From assembly GCA_010909725.1 (NCBI GenBank), contig JAACMV010000007.1:1550001-1614000 (forward strand): a DNA stretch of 64,000 nt. Direction: 5' to 3'. The notes beneath the pieces are model-generated. The model made no database searches and was not told where the DNA came from. It saw nothing but the letters and a program-made list of their open reading frames with translations. The position numbers were made by a program, and so were the translations under genes. Shown here one piece after another: positions 25,060 through 35,810 of the stretch. Every line of letters starts with the position of its first letter. The stretch's first letter is position 1. The DNA comes from Picochlorum sp. 'celeri' (Eukaryota; Chlorophyta; Trebouxiophyceae).

Positions 25060-26505
25060 ATGAACTGCACTGCCGCCGTACAAACCAGATCTGCCGCTGC
25101 TTCAGCAGTGAAGACTGTCTCTGGTCGCGTGGCTGCTCAGCCAAGTCGTGTCCAGGTGTGTCATCTCTCGTGTCGGTGCTATTTTGATGCAAGGAAAGGA
25201 CAATGCCGAGATATTTGAGGGCGATCAGCACTGATGGGTGTCTCTGCCTGGTATCGGTCTTATCTGGTTCAGTCTCTAGCCCTCTGCCAGGTGGTCCAAT
25301 TGGTGCTGTCGATTGATGGGCGTCGACGCCATCTGGGGGGCTCTCCTTTCCTTGCAGAATGTTGGCATAGGGTGCCCACACGTTGTTGCACCCCTCGGTC
25401 AAATTTGATAGTACCCTTACCCCTATGTGAATGATATGATGTGCAGAGAAATGCCAGAGTCAGCTTGAACAAGTCCTTCTTTGGAACTGTTGAGCAGGTC
25501 CGTGCCACTAGGGCTTCTCAGAGCAAGGCAGTCAGGGGCGCCGTCCGCGTGAACGCCAAAGTTGGGGACACTCTTGAGGAGTTCCTCATGGAGGCCACTA
25601 GTGATGCCAAGTTGAGACAGCTCATGATGTCCATGTCTGAGGCCATTAGAACCATTGCATTCAAGGTTCGCACAGCCTCATGCGGTGCCACCGCATGCGT
25701 CAACTCCTTCGGAGATGAGCAGTTAGCCGTGGATTTGTTGGCTGACAAGCTCTTGTTCGAGGCCCTTCGTTACTCTGGCTGCTGCAAGCTCGCCTGCTCT
25801 GAGGAGGTTCCAGAGCCATTGGACATGGGAGGAAGTGGATTCTCCGTTGCCTTTGACCCATTGGATGGATCTTCCATCGTCGACACCAACTTCTCTGTTG
25901 GAACCATCTTTGGTGTCTGGCCAGGGGATAAATTGACCGGAATCACCGGACGTGATCAAGCAGCTGCTGGAATGGGAATCTACGGACCACGCACTGTGTT
26001 CTGCATTGCCCTCAAGGATGCTCCAGGATGCCACGAGTTCTTGCTCCAGGATGATGGAAAGTGGTTGCACGTCAAGGAGACCACAACTATCGGCGAGGGA
26101 AAGCTCTTCTCCCCAGGAAACTTGAGAGCCACATTCGACAACCCCAACTATGAGCGCCTCATCTCCCACTACATCGGAGAGAAGTACACCTTGAGATACA
26201 CCGGAGGAATGGTCCCAGATGTGTTCCAGATCATTGTCAAAGAGAAGGGAGTCTTCACCAACGTGACCTCTCCATCCACCAAGGCCAAGCTCAGATTGTT
26301 GTTCGAGGTTGCCCCTCTTGCTCTCCTTGTGGAGAAGGCCGGAGGAGCATCTTCCTGCGACGGCCAGTGCGTGTCTGGACTCGACGTTGAGATCACCGCC
26401 CACGACCAGAGAACCCAGATTTGCTACGGATCCGTGGGTGAGGTCCAGAGATTCGAAGAGTACTTGTACGGATCTTCCCCAAGATTTGAGAACGTCAATG
26501 CTTAA
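25060..26505 (+). CDS. SBPase: Sedoheptulose-1,7-bisphosphatase, chloroplast
   Basis: SBPase is a Calvin-Benson-cycle enzyme. It dephosphorylates sedoheptulose-1,7-bisphosphate and is switched on by thioredoxin. Exon 1 (25060-25155) encodes a Ser/Ala/Arg transit peptide and exon 2 (25447-26505) the enzyme, 384 residues in all. The 291-nt intron is the longest supported here. Diagnostic blocks are [20 protein letters not shown] with the redox Cys pair (about residues 111 and 116), the metal site [40 protein letters not shown] and [14 protein letters not shown]. The CGATAC pair separates it from chloroplast FBPase, which has a different regulatory loop. Codon choice is strongly biased to GGA, CCA, TCC and AAG, in line with high expression. 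TGTAA lies at 26543-26547. Confidence 0.96.
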
Positions 26506-26542
26506 ATCGTGCGTTCTTCCATAACATGTATGATTGGTGCCA

Positions 26543-26547
26543 TGTAA
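26543..26547 (+). terminator. TGTAA polyadenylation signal of SBPase
   Basis: TGTAA occurs 37 nt after the SBPase stop and 20 nt before the next gene's start codon. Confidence 0.45.
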
Positions 26548-26566
26548 TAATTACATAAATCTATAT

Positions 26567-26987
26567 ATGAGATTGAATCCCTTCTTGACAGCCGTAGGTG
26601 TCGGCGTAGGAACCATGGTAACCATGGGAGGAACTACAATCGTCGTCAGTGGGATGGGTATGGCCGTTGCGAAGCGAATTAATCGTGCACGAATGGTATG
26701 GATAGTAAAATATGGATGGTATGGCTGCGGAGAATGAGGTTTGATTGCATGTGCAGTTGAAGAGTGCCAGTGTTTGTTCTCAGTGTGACGGAGAGGGGTA
26801 TATATCTTGTCAGATTTGTCACGGGAGTTGCATAGTACGTACTAGAAAGCCACAAAGAATGTCACAGATTATGAAGGGTCCTGAAAAGAGTGAAAATGAG
26901 CCAGCAGTGTATTGTTCTTGCCCAGCTTGTGGAACGAGCAGGTATCAGCGATGTCTTAATTGTCTGGGATTGGGAAAAGTGTTGTAG
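26567..26987 (+). CDS. DnaJ-type zinc-finger protein with N-terminal membrane anchor
   Basis: Exons 26567-26695 and 26757-26987 (61-nt phase-0 intron ATG|GTATGG...GTGCAG|TTG) give 119 residues. The first exon encodes a Gly/Val/Met-rich hydrophobic helix and a basic stop-transfer stretch (AKRINRARM). The second carries CxxC pairs in the CxxCxGxG style: CSQCDGEGY, CQICHGSC, CPACGTSRY and CLNCLGLG. This is the zinc module of type I DnaJ proteins without a J domain, as in plant plastid proteins such as BSD2 and ORANGE. A thylakoid or envelope assembly-factor role is plausible but inferred. It lies 61 nt after SBPase, same strand. Confidence 0.65.
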
Positions 26988-27026
26988 AAAAAGGCTAATT
27001 GTATAGAATAGTGAGATCCATATAGA

Positions 27027-27992
27027 ATGTGGTTCAAAGATCTCTTTGGGTTCCATGAAGAGAGTCCTGAGCAGGTTAGAGAGAACATACAGGTTAGAGA
27101 GGGGCAATCCATGGTGTCTCTGGTGACGAATGCTACATATCAGTGTGGTATGCTAGAGGTACTGTCGCTTTATCAGCTAAGACAGGGTTTGAGGCCCTCT
27201 GATGGACAGCACCGCCTTGTCATGAAGGAGATTGTGGCTGATATCAGGGACATTCACTGCAATCCTCGATATAATGGCTGTGTCATTCAGGTTGCCTCGC
27301 AATTTAACGTTTTAGAAATGATTGGCCCCAGCATCACTCCAGAAGAAGGCGTAGATATATATGAGAATGATCGCACACAAGGGCCTATATGTGCCATTGC
27401 ATGTGGGGCAGGTACTGTCTATCGCAACTACTTTTACCGTTTTGAAGATGGCCATGTCGGCCAAACACGTGATAGACAGATAGATTGCTTGGAAGATGTT
27501 GGTTTTATGTTGGGAAATGACACAGAAAAACTTTGGGAAATGATCAATGGTTACATGATTGCGGACAAGAATGGATTGCGCCGAGTTAACGCAAAATTAG
27601 CAGGTTTCTCCGAAGAACAAAGAGATGATCTTCGGCGTCGGCTCAAAGTTGGAGTTCAACGAGATACAGAAGTTACATTGAGTTCGGGCGGGAATATAGT
27701 AACGCAAGTGTACTGCTCAGCATTGCCAATTGCATATTGCAGAGTTGCCCTGGAGGAATGGGAGCCATTTGCACAGCTTGTGTTGGAGGCAGCATATGAA
27801 GCCACGTTTGCTGTGGCCGCCAAAAAGGTGGATTATTTGACGAGAGGGGAGGAGCGCCCGAAGCTATTTCTGACATTGCTGGGGTGTGGTGCATTTGGAA
27901 ATCGTGAAGAGTGGGCAGTGTCTGCAATCCACAGGGCAGCAGAGATGCACAAACACTATCCGTTGGATGTGTTTGTGGTTAGATATGGTTGA
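27027..27992 (+). CDS. Macro-domain-like protein of an uncharacterised conserved family
   Basis: The 321-residue intronless gene encodes a protein with a striking conserved-looking middle block: VIQVASQFNVLEMIGPSITP followed by EGVDIYENDRTQGPICAIA and GAGTVYRNYF. Near the C terminus is LFLTLLGCGAFGNREEW and then YPLDVFVVRYG. The QxASQFN and GxGAFGN loops resemble the ADP-ribose-binding loops of macro domains, and I recall a similar block order in bacterial and protist proteins related to the Legionella macro-domain effector MavL. That family link is from memory and unverified. A role in ADP-ribose metabolism is inference. No transit peptide or membrane helix is apparent. The start ATG at 27027 lies 39 nt after the preceding gene. 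Confidence 0.6.
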   Translation: MWFKDLFGFHEESPEQVRENIQVREGQSMVSLVTNATYQCGMLEVLSLYQLRQGLRPSDGQHRLVMKEIVADIRDIHCNPRYNGCVIQVASQFNVLEMIGPSITPEEGVDIYENDRTQGPICAIACGAGTVYRNYFYRFEDGHVGQTRDRQIDCLEDVGFMLGNDTEKLWEMINGYMIADKNGLRRVNAKLAGFSEEQRDDLRRRLKVGVQRDTEVTLSSGGNIVTQVYCSALPIAYCRVALEEWEPFAQLVLEAAYEATFAVAAKKVDYLTRGEERPKLFLTLLGCGAFGNREEWAVSAIHRAAEMHKHYPLDVFVVRYG

Positions 27993-28087
27993 TACATCTT
28001 AGATATTGCTGAAAAATATAGCCAGAATATATATATATATAAACAGTGCTTGTGTGTCAAAATGTGTTTCCATCCCTGTGCCATCAA

Positions 28088-28810
28088 TCAATAGTCATCA
28101 TCAGTTTCCCGACAGCATGAACAACAGCACCCTGTCGTGCTCAACAGAAATTGGGCTAAGAACAATCCTGCTGTGCAGAAAGAAGCTATATAGAGCGCTT
28201 CCCTGCATGATTTTTTCTCCAAACCTTGATCAGAAGCATTGTCAGATGTTATCACCGATACAACTCCAGCAGCAATCCACCAAATAACCCCACAGCAAGC
28301 CAAAATTGCCTCAACACTTAGACAACACATCCCTCTTTTCCCCGCACATGCTAAATTGAAGAGCATGAGGACAATACTCAATGCAATGGATGCCCCTCCT
28401 GCCCAGTATGCATAGGTACAAGTATTCACAGAGGAGTTCAACAAGTAGCAATACTCCTTTGATGTTGTTCCATCAGCTGACGTTACATTCGTGTCCAAGC
28501 ATCCAGCTGTGACACCAATGACCGCTGCTGCTCCACACATTTGCAACACACACAACAGAATAAATGTAACTCTCCCTGGAGTGCACACCCTGCGACGTTT
28601 CGGCCTCGATCTGGGTGACATTTTTGCATTTGCTTCAATATCTGCTTGCAATGCTGCACTGGATGCGACCTTGTCGCCATATTTGGAGGCCGTGTTGAGA
28701 ACCGCGTCTGAGGGTGCCTGAGTTTCCAAGTATTGCTTGTAGTTGTACTTCTTTATAGGGGGTGGCGTGGTCGCTGCCTTGTTGGAATTTTTTCTTGTTA
28801 AGAAACTCAT
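28088..28810 (-). CDS. Tetraspan (MARVEL-like) membrane protein, unknown
   Basis: The 240-residue protein has a cytosolic-looking basic N-terminal 80 residues (SPRSRPKRRRVCTPGR) and four hydrophobic helices: TFILLCVLQMCGAAAVIGVT, a second in YWAGGASIALSIVLMLFNLA, a third in VEAILACCGVIWWIAAGVVSV and a fourth in ALYIASFCTAGLFLAQFLL. It ends in a Cys-rich cluster (GCCCSCCRETDDDY) that could be palmitoylated. The loop between helices 1 and 2 has two Cys and an N-glycosylation-type NSS/NVT pair. The four-helix spacing resembles MARVEL/CASP-like proteins, but sequence identity is not recognisable. Start ATG at 28808-28810. Confidence 0.6.
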   Translation of the reverse strand: MSFLTRKNSNKAATTPPPIKKYNYKQYLETQAPSDAVLNTASKYGDKVASSAALQADIEANAKMSPRSRPKRRRVCTPGRVTFILLCVLQMCGAAAVIGVTAGCLDTNVTSADGTTSKEYCYLLNSSVNTCTYAYWAGGASIALSIVLMLFNLACAGKRGMCCLSVEAILACCGVIWWIAAGVVSVITSDNASDQGLEKKSCREALYIASFCTAGLFLAQFLLSTTGCCCSCCRETDDDY

Positions 28811-29365
28811 TATTTACTGGTGCCCTGGTTGTGATGCGCAAGAGTTGCTTCAACCCTCGGGGGGTCAACAGCCAGTTCAGTTCCCAAGACCTCGGTGTTT
28901 GAATTACCTTCAGAGTGCCCTACAACACCTGAAAAGAGCGTTTCGTAGATACGTAGCTAAATATTTTCACAAAATAGTGCCGCTGGAATCAAAATATACA
29001 CATTTCACTTTCGCATGAGTCCATGACATTTCATGTGACAACACTTGGCATGCCTGGGTGCAATCTCAGGGAAAAAACGATATCGTCCAACAAGAGCCAC
29101 AGATCTCTATGCCAGCATGCAAATTCATAGATTTTCGTATCTTGAAGCCAGACTCCTCGTCGTTGTCTTCTTCTTCATCTGAGGTGAGGAAGGAGAACGA
29201 TGCTTCTCATCGGTTGGCATTCTATCGATGAGGCTTTCAACCCTCCCCAATCGAAGTTTTGCGTGTTTCAAGGAAGAACCCTTACCTAGTTTGAGGGAGT
29301 TCCGCCTCTTTTCCTCTAGAGGATCGATCTGAGATGAGACTCAAAAGCTGCAATTCTTTCTGCCT
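28811..29365. other. Intergenic region with a possible extra 3' exon of the coiled-coil gene
   Basis: No independent gene is seen. On the minus strand 29125-29328 is an open frame of 67 codons ending in TGA, preceded by an acceptor-like CATCTCAG. It encodes a basic tail (ends TTTRSLASRYENL) and could be spliced to the coiled-coil gene in phase 0 using a weak GTCTTC or GTCCCA donor near 29403-29410. The right-hand part near 28811 should be the tetraspan promoter. Confidence 0.3.
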
Positions 29366-32300
29366 CTAGTTCAAGGGTGTGTTGTTTGGGACGAAGACCT
29401 CCTTTTCCCTGGATAAAAGTTGATTTTCTTTTTCTTTTAAATTGTTGGCTGCATGTTCGAGCTCCTTTTGTCGCTCTTGCAGAACCAAATGTTCCTTTTG
29501 GATCAATCTGTCTTGCTCCTCCAATTGTTCTGCATGCTTGATCATTGATACTCTCTCGTCTTCAAATTCCACAAACGCTTTCATCCTATCATCTATGTGA
29601 AGAGACACTTCCTCTAGCTCCATGGACCGCTCCTCGATCTCCGCTAGTCTTGCTTGGGCTTGAGCTGATGCTTGAGAAGCAACCTCCATTTCTTTCTGTG
29701 CTGCCAGCAACAAGGCATCCGCATCAGCCTCCCTCTCTTTTAGGTTTGATTCTTTTGCTGAAAGAGATTCTTCGAGGGTACGTAATGCTGATCTCTTGGA
29801 TGATAAAGCTAATGTTTCGTCGCGAATCCTGTCTTCGTTTTCCATCGTGCGGGCCTCCCTGTCCTCAAGGGCCTCTCTTTGGTTTGACAAGCGCCTCTGT
29901 AAATCTGACACAGCCTTTTCGCGATCTCGGAGTTCTGACATTCGGTCTTTCCATGACGATTCTAGAGATTTGAGGCTCTTGGTGCGAGCATGCAGGTCCT
30001 GTTTGGATGCTTCAAGAGCTTCTTGCTCTTTCTGCAACTCCTCCATCATGTCATCCATCCTCTTCTTGTCGTGCGACAGCTTGCGCTGAGACACCTCGAG
30101 GCTTGCCATAGCACCATTCACCTCCTCCTCTTTTTCATGCAATTCCTTCATCAACTGCTGGGCTTTGTCCTTGTTTTCTCTGGCCTCACATTTCTGGCTT
30201 TCGAATTCCGCCCAGCTATTTGATATTTTCTCTGCACTTAATTTCAGTCTTTTAGATTCTGCTGCAAGGGAAATTGCCCATCGCTGAAGAGATGTCTCCC
30301 GCTTAGTGGCCTCTGCCCACAATTTATATCGATTTAAGGCTGACAACGACTCTGATGCTCCACCTCCAACACTGTCAACTGCAATCTTCTCTTGGTACAC
30401 ATCGTGATTTTTGCTCGTTCCTGCTGCATCTTGGCCACATAACCCCGATACAAGAAGGCTATACAGGGCACAAGGTGGCTCGTGTTCAAGGGGTGCAACC
30501 AATTTGGATACTTCTTGTTTGACCATATTCCAGCTATCGTGCAATTTCCATTCTCTCTGTTGCAGTTCCGATTCGTATTCTCTTAATGCGATCCTACTTT
30601 CTTTCAGTATGATCTCCTCCTGCTTCAGATTTTCCACAGCCGCTAAAGCCTTTGACTCTCTTTCTTTTGCAAGTTTCACCTCCTCTTCCCAACGAAGGAT
30701 GAGCTCCTGAGCATTCTTTTGTTTGCTGTCAGCCTCCTGCATTTGCATCTCAGCCTGCGACTCTTTCATCGCAGCGGCTAACTCGCGCTGGCGAGAAGAT
30801 TCTAAAAGTTTGCTTAGTTCCAAATTCTGATTTGTGAGGTTGGATTGCAGCTCTTCAGCATCCTTCTCCATTTGCAAGATCCTCTTCTCCCTGGTTTCCA
30901 GAAGTTCCCTATCTCTTTCAAGCTCAGATTTCATTGCATCCACGGAATTCAAGGACTGGATAGACTTTCTGTGCAAAGTTTCAACATCCACCTTGTTTCC
31001 CTCAAAGAGCCTTTGATCGTCCTCAAGAGAAGCATACTTCTCAGCCAAGGCCTTTTCCCTCTTCTCAATCTCTCGGAGAGAATTCGAGATTTGCTCGCTT
31101 TTCTGTTCAAGTTCGGCCCTTGCCTTCGAAATATCCAATTGGCTCTGCTCCAATGCCTTAATCTTGTGGCTCAAAGAACTTTCTTGAGATTCCAATCTCG
31201 TTTGGTCTTCCCCCACCTTTTCCAGCAACGCTGTTTCTTTCTTCGAGAGGTCATTTACCATCTGCTCTAAGTCTTTCTCCTTTTTATCCAGGGTTTCTTG
31301 TACATCTTCCAGCAGAGCCTCTTTAATTCTAAAGTCCCTCTCCCAGGAATGCTTCCTTTGCTCAAATTCATCTTCCTTCTCTTGAAGGATCTCAAATCGC
31401 CTCTCTAAGTCATTCGCTTCGTTCTCAATCTCAACCATAATTTCGTTCAATCCGTCTATATCAGCTTTCAACTCTTTTTTCTTTTCGGACAGTTCAGACA
31501 TCTGAGGATGAAAGGTTTCCTCAGCCTCTTGCAATTGAGTTTCTCTGAGATGTAAATCCTGCATTTTTCAGAAAGGCGCGTGCTTTATGATCACGATCCC
31601 AACATTCAAAATTTTATCGCACGCTCCATACCTTGATCTTTCTTTCTACATCTTCTCTGCTCGCCTCGACTGCCTCAGTCTCCTTTACAAGCAAGTCACG
31701 ATCTTTTGAGATCTGCTCCTCGAGCAGCATGAGATGCTCTCTCTGCCCCTCAAGAGACATCTCCTTTGCTCGCAAATCCTCCAATGTTTGAGATTTAGTC
31801 TTCAGAATGGAGGAATATGCTTCCTCCTCTTCCGAAATTTTTTCCCGTAATGCTTGCAAGTCTTGCTTTGATATCTCTATTTGGGCCAGCAACTGTGCTG
31901 CTTCTCTCTCTGCGTCAGAATGACAAGCTGCGATACCATTCAACCTTTCTTCTTCAGATGAAAGTTCCATCTTCTCTTGTGCGATTAATTCTTTCTCACG
32001 CTGTATCGACAGTTTCTCTCGCTCCATCTGTTCAGTGAAGAGGGCTCTCCTTGCCTCTAAATCCCTCCGTTGAGATTCAACATCCCTACTACTTTCTCTC
32101 AGGATCCTCCTGTCTTGGTCAACATCTTTTGCAAGCTTTTCAACCTCCTGTTCCTTATTTTGAAGTTCCACTCTTGTATGGTGAATCATGTCTTCCTTCT
32201 CAGCAACACACTTTTCCCGCAAGAGAATATCATTTGCCTGCCTCCACAAGTCATCACATTCGGCCTCTCTTTGAACGAGCGAGTTCTCCCGTGCTTGCAT

Positions 32301-33390
32301 CTTGGAGTCGAAAGATTCTTTTCTATCTTCCAACTCACCCAACCGCACGTTCAATCGACGCTCCCTCTCCTCAAGGTCTCTCTCAGACTTGTCCATATCA
32401 AGGGACTTCTTCTCCAATCTAATCCTGAGCAATTCCATTTCTTTCTCCTTCTCTTCAAGCGCCTTTCTCTCTTGATAAATCTCCTTCATACACTCAGCCT
32501 TCTTCTCCTCTGCGTCACCGCGAAGCTGTGATAGTGCCAGCTGACGATGTGACGCCATCTTCTCCTCCTCCTTCTCCAAATCTAGCTGCAGGTATTCCAG
32601 TGTCTCTCTCGCTGACTCCATCTCTGACATAAGTTCCGTCAGCTCGCCTTTAGTTTCCGACTTTTGACCCAACAAAATCTCGAGTTCCTGCCTCACAAAC
32701 ATTGCCTCCCTCTCCAACGACTCTTTCCTATTCAAAAGAATGTCAACTTCCCGCTTCAACTGCTCTGCGTGATCTTCACGTTTGATGACAACAAGATCTC
32801 TACCTTGATCGTGGCTATCAGCCTGTGAATGGGACCGAGGAGATTCCACCGTCATTGTGACATCTTGTGGCCTCTGATCAGAGGCTGACACATCCTCATC
32901 CACTGCAGAATGCCCCTTGCCCTCTCCAGCTCGACCAATAGCCCCGAGCCTCCAAGAAGTATCCCTTGATATAGAAGGAGAATCAGCACCACCCCTATCA
33001 AGAAGCGGGGATGCCCCTCGCCTCGGCAAGAGCGACACACTAGAACGACGGTGACTTCCACCAACACGCCCACCTCTCGATGCATTCCCTTTGGCCCAAT
33101 CCCTACTATTACTGGTCATAGTATCAGTATTTTCCTTCTCGGCGTCTATTCCATCCACAAAACCATTGGAATCTCGAGTCTGTCGGTTCAAAATGTTTGA
33201 ATATCGCTGCGATATTCTTTCGTCCAGTCTCCTCCACTGCACCCACAAATGGATATATGTATTATTTATATTGCATATTAAAGATACATATCACCGAATG
33301 ATGACAGTCTATGAAAACATGAAATGTCGTTGTTCGACACAGAACACGTACTGTCTCCTCCAGGGCATCCAATCGGTCACGATCGCCCAT
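29366..33390 (-). CDS. Long coiled-coil protein, 1278 residues, function unknown
   Basis: Three exons (33352-33390, 31632-33236, 29366-31558) are joined by introns of 115 nt (ACA|GTACGT...GTGCAG|TGG) and 73 nt (AAG|GTATGG...ATGCAG|GAT), both phase 0. The N terminus reads MGDRDRLDALEET|WRRLDER, then a Ser/Arg/Gly-rich disordered stretch to about residue 180. The remainder is nearly continuous heptad coiled coil rich in Glu, Lys, Leu and Gln, with recurring units such as REKELxxxEME and LEERERRLxxR. A short non-coil interruption lies around a block reading HEPPCALYSLLVSGLCGQDA. Size and layout recall plant lamin-like NMCP/CRWN proteins or golgins, but I cannot decide between these. The C terminus given (VFVPNNTPLN) may be extended by a further exon. 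Confidence 0.75.
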
Positions 33391-33646
33391 TATCAATACA
33401 AAACTATGAAAACATGTGCTGAAATACCAAAGCCAAACCAAGACACCATGTAGATGTCAAGACTCCGTAATACAGACTTTAAAACCAAAACTTTGGTCAT
33501 GTTCTGTCTTTCCCGGGAGACTGATTCTTCATAGAGTCCAAATCGGCGGATTTTCACACGAGTAGTATTTAAAAAATGTGTGAATAGCCTAGGATTGTTC
33601 ACAAGCGAAGAGGAGACGGAAACAGCAGTACCACGCAGGGCAGGCC

Positions 33647-34423
33647 ATGGGCAGTGATATTCGATCTGATGCTGATGCATCCACATTTTGGTTTTTTAGA
33701 CGACATTCTCGTGTGCATCTGTTTGTGCCCAATCTGATTGGATATGCTCGCATCCTCTGCGCACTGGGTGCGTTCAGTTTCGGAATGACGTCGCCAGGAT
33801 ACATGATTGCCCTCTATTTTTTGAGTTTCGCCTGCGATGAGCTAGATGGGAGGTTTGCGAGGATGCTTGGCCAACAGTCCACCTTGGGGGCCGTGCTGGA
33901 TATGGTGACTGACAGGGTTGCCACCTGTGGTCTGGTGACGGTGCTATTTGGACGAATCACTGCCGTTCTTCCGCAGCATGGGGATGCCATGGGTATATCG
34001 GTGGATCATATTAGAGTTGTAACAGCGGTGGTATTGATTGGACTGGTGTTCTTGGACGTATTTAGTCATTGGTTCCACATGTATGCCAGTCTTGCACAGA
34101 AGGGGTTGGGATCAAGCCACAAGGACACGAGCAAGAAGGATACTTGGCTGCTACGCATGTATTATAAGCATAGAATATTTATGGGGTACTGCTGTGTTTC
34201 CGTCGAGGTCATGTATTTGGCTTTGTATCTCCTCACATTTTATTTGACTGGTGGGCCTCTCTTGCACTGGCTGTATGGTATTGTTATTGCTGCTGCCCCT
34301 GGATTTTTACTGAAACAGGTGGCGAATACCGTGCAATTAAGAGATGCCTCCAAGCATTTGATAGAATTAGATGATGTGAATCAGCAGCGACGAAGGAGTC
34401 GGTCATCTTCCAGACGAATGTGA
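33647..34423 (+). CDS. PIS1: CDP-diacylglycerol-inositol 3-phosphatidyltransferase (PI synthase)
   Basis: PI synthase joins CDP-diacylglycerol and myo-inositol in the ER membrane. The 258-residue protein starts near VPNLIGYARILCALGAF and holds a perfect CDP-alcohol phosphatidyltransferase signature: Asp64-x2-Asp67-Gly-x2-Ala-Arg72-x8-Gly81-x3-Asp85-x3-Asp89 within CDELDGRFARMLGQQSTLG. Several hydrophobic helices follow. The block HWFHMYASL and the inserted KGLGSSHKD, RMYYKHRIFMGYCC are typical of PI synthases rather than PG or choline enzymes. The C-terminal tail RRRSRSSSRRM is encoded in DNA that overlaps the 3' end of the opposite-strand SET gene by 21 nt. TGTAA is at 34449-34453. Confidence 0.92.
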   Translation: MGSDIRSDADASTFWFFRRHSRVHLFVPNLIGYARILCALGAFSFGMTSPGYMIALYFLSFACDELDGRFARMLGQQSTLGAVLDMVTDRVATCGLVTVLFGRITAVLPQHGDAMGISVDHIRVVTAVVLIGLVFLDVFSHWFHMYASLAQKGLGSSHKDTSKKDTWLLRMYYKHRIFMGYCCVSVEVMYLALYLLTFYLTGGPLLHWLYGIVIAAAPGFLLKQVANTVQLRDASKHLIELDDVNQQRRRSRSSSRRM

Positions 34424-35725
34424 ACCAGCATAGTATGCGGACAGTATTTGTAATAGACCATCCATTGCAACATCGCGACGTTTTGATTGTATTCTATACT
34501 GCAGAACGGCCAGAAGACGAGGATCGCTCTTGTCTGAAGCATACATATGGCCAAGCATGGACTCGTCATCCCTGAGCGAGGATGTCCATGCCCCTATCCG
34601 ATTCAGCCACACACGTCTCAAATCCTCTACGTATGCTTTCTGTTCTTCTATCGGCGATGCATGTTCATCTTCCATTTCTATGGGAAGACTTTTCAGACAT
34701 GAGTAGGAATATGCATCTTTCCCACTCAAAATGTCAACCATCTGCTCACCATCACCCAGTGCTCGTTGAATATGCTCCAGGCCTAGAGAACACGATCTTT
34801 CAATCATGTCATCTACAGAATACCTATCAAACGGATTCCCGTTCTCGAATACAAATCCATACTGTGCCATCATTCTGGAATTCGTATACCCCACTTTTCC
34901 TGTGTAGCTAATGGTGACCTCCTCCCCTTGGCGTACATCGTCTATCGCAAAAACAACCACGGTATTACCAGAAGGATTGAATGAAAAGTCTACGTTAGGC
35001 TCCATAGCATGATTGGCGGCGTCGAGTATGGGTACAAACCCATATGACTCATCACCCAACTTGAATGCCCTGCTTCGAACACAACCAAAGGCATACTCCA
35101 TCCATGTCGGCCCGTCTTCCTCCATCTCGACACCTAGACCTGGGAAGAGAGACTTCAGCCTCTTCTTCTGCTCCATAGCCTTCTCCATCATATCTTCATC
35201 CTGTAATTCTACAAGCATGTGCTCTGGAAGACAGCAGGGCAGCGACATGCTCTTTGGATGTGGCAGCACATAATTTGTATACATTTGCAATGCCTCTGAT
35301 CCCATTCCAGACATCGAATCTAGCACACCAAGCGCAAGCAACACATCCCACGGTAGCGCATCGTCTTTTTCTATGGCCTTCCTCACCCTGGGCCAGTCAC
35401 CACGTGGCAACGACAATCCGCCTCCCTTGTAATCCAGCGACATGCACATACCCAATGGAATCTCTGCCAGTACCTCTCCTTTCTTTATTTCCACATCAGT
35501 GTATATCCCCCTCCCATTCTTCGACGACGAAAGCCGAAGAGGGACACCTCCACCTGCTTCTTCTAACAGGAGTTCAAAAACTGACTCTGCCGTTAATTCG
35601 GATGACGATGCATACACCGCGGATGAAGATCTACAATGTTTGATGGTGTTCAGACTGAAATTTCGGGGAATGCGTCGCCCACCTCCAAAGTGCACATGTT
35701 GACATGGGTACCCATGACGAAGCAT
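34403..35725 (-). CDS. SET-domain protein methyltransferase, Rubisco-LSMT-like, plastid-targeted
   Basis: The 440-residue protein (ATG at 35723-35725) begins with a His/Arg/Gly/Ser-rich N terminus that fits a plastid transit peptide. The split SET domain runs from GIYTDVEIKKGEVLAEIP to ISYTGKVGYTNSRMMAQYGF, with the AdoMet/substrate motif DAANHAMEPNVDFSF and the catalytic tyrosine region EEVTISYTGK. A Rubis-subs-bind-like helical C terminus follows. These proteins methylate lysines of Rubisco, aldolases or other plastid proteins; the substrate here is unknown. The gene ends inside the last codons of the PI synthase gene (tail-to-tail overlap 34403-34423). It diverges from HPPD across a 247-bp promoter. 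Confidence 0.82.
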   Translation of the reverse strand: MLRHGYPCQHVHFGGGRRIPRNFSLNTIKHCRSSSAVYASSSELTAESVFELLLEEAGGGVPLRLSSSKNGRGIYTDVEIKKGEVLAEIPLGMCMSLDYKGGGLSLPRGDWPRVRKAIEKDDALPWDVLLALGVLDSMSGMGSEALQMYTNYVLPHPKSMSLPCCLPEHMLVELQDEDMMEKAMEQKKRLKSLFPGLGVEMEEDGPTWMEYAFGCVRSRAFKLGDESYGFVPILDAANHAMEPNVDFSFNPSGNTVVVFAIDDVRQGEEVTISYTGKVGYTNSRMMAQYGFVFENGNPFDRYSVDDMIERSCSLGLEHIQRALGDGEQMVDILSGKDAYSYSCLKSLPIEMEDEHASPIEEQKAYVEDLRRVWLNRIGAWTSSLRDDESMLGHMYASDKSDPRLLAVLQYRIQSKRRDVAMDGLLQILSAYYAGSHSSGR

Positions 35726-35810
35726 CCTTGTCAACGTGGGTAGATTCTGTACCTATTGAGTTTCCCTGACAATCCCAATGGTATCAAATCATCTGGCCCA
35801 TGCGCATGTG

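Noticed and set aside
25723..26403. A 226-codon minus-strand frame
   Set aside because: It is antisense to SBPase; the strong codon bias of that gene explains the open frame.
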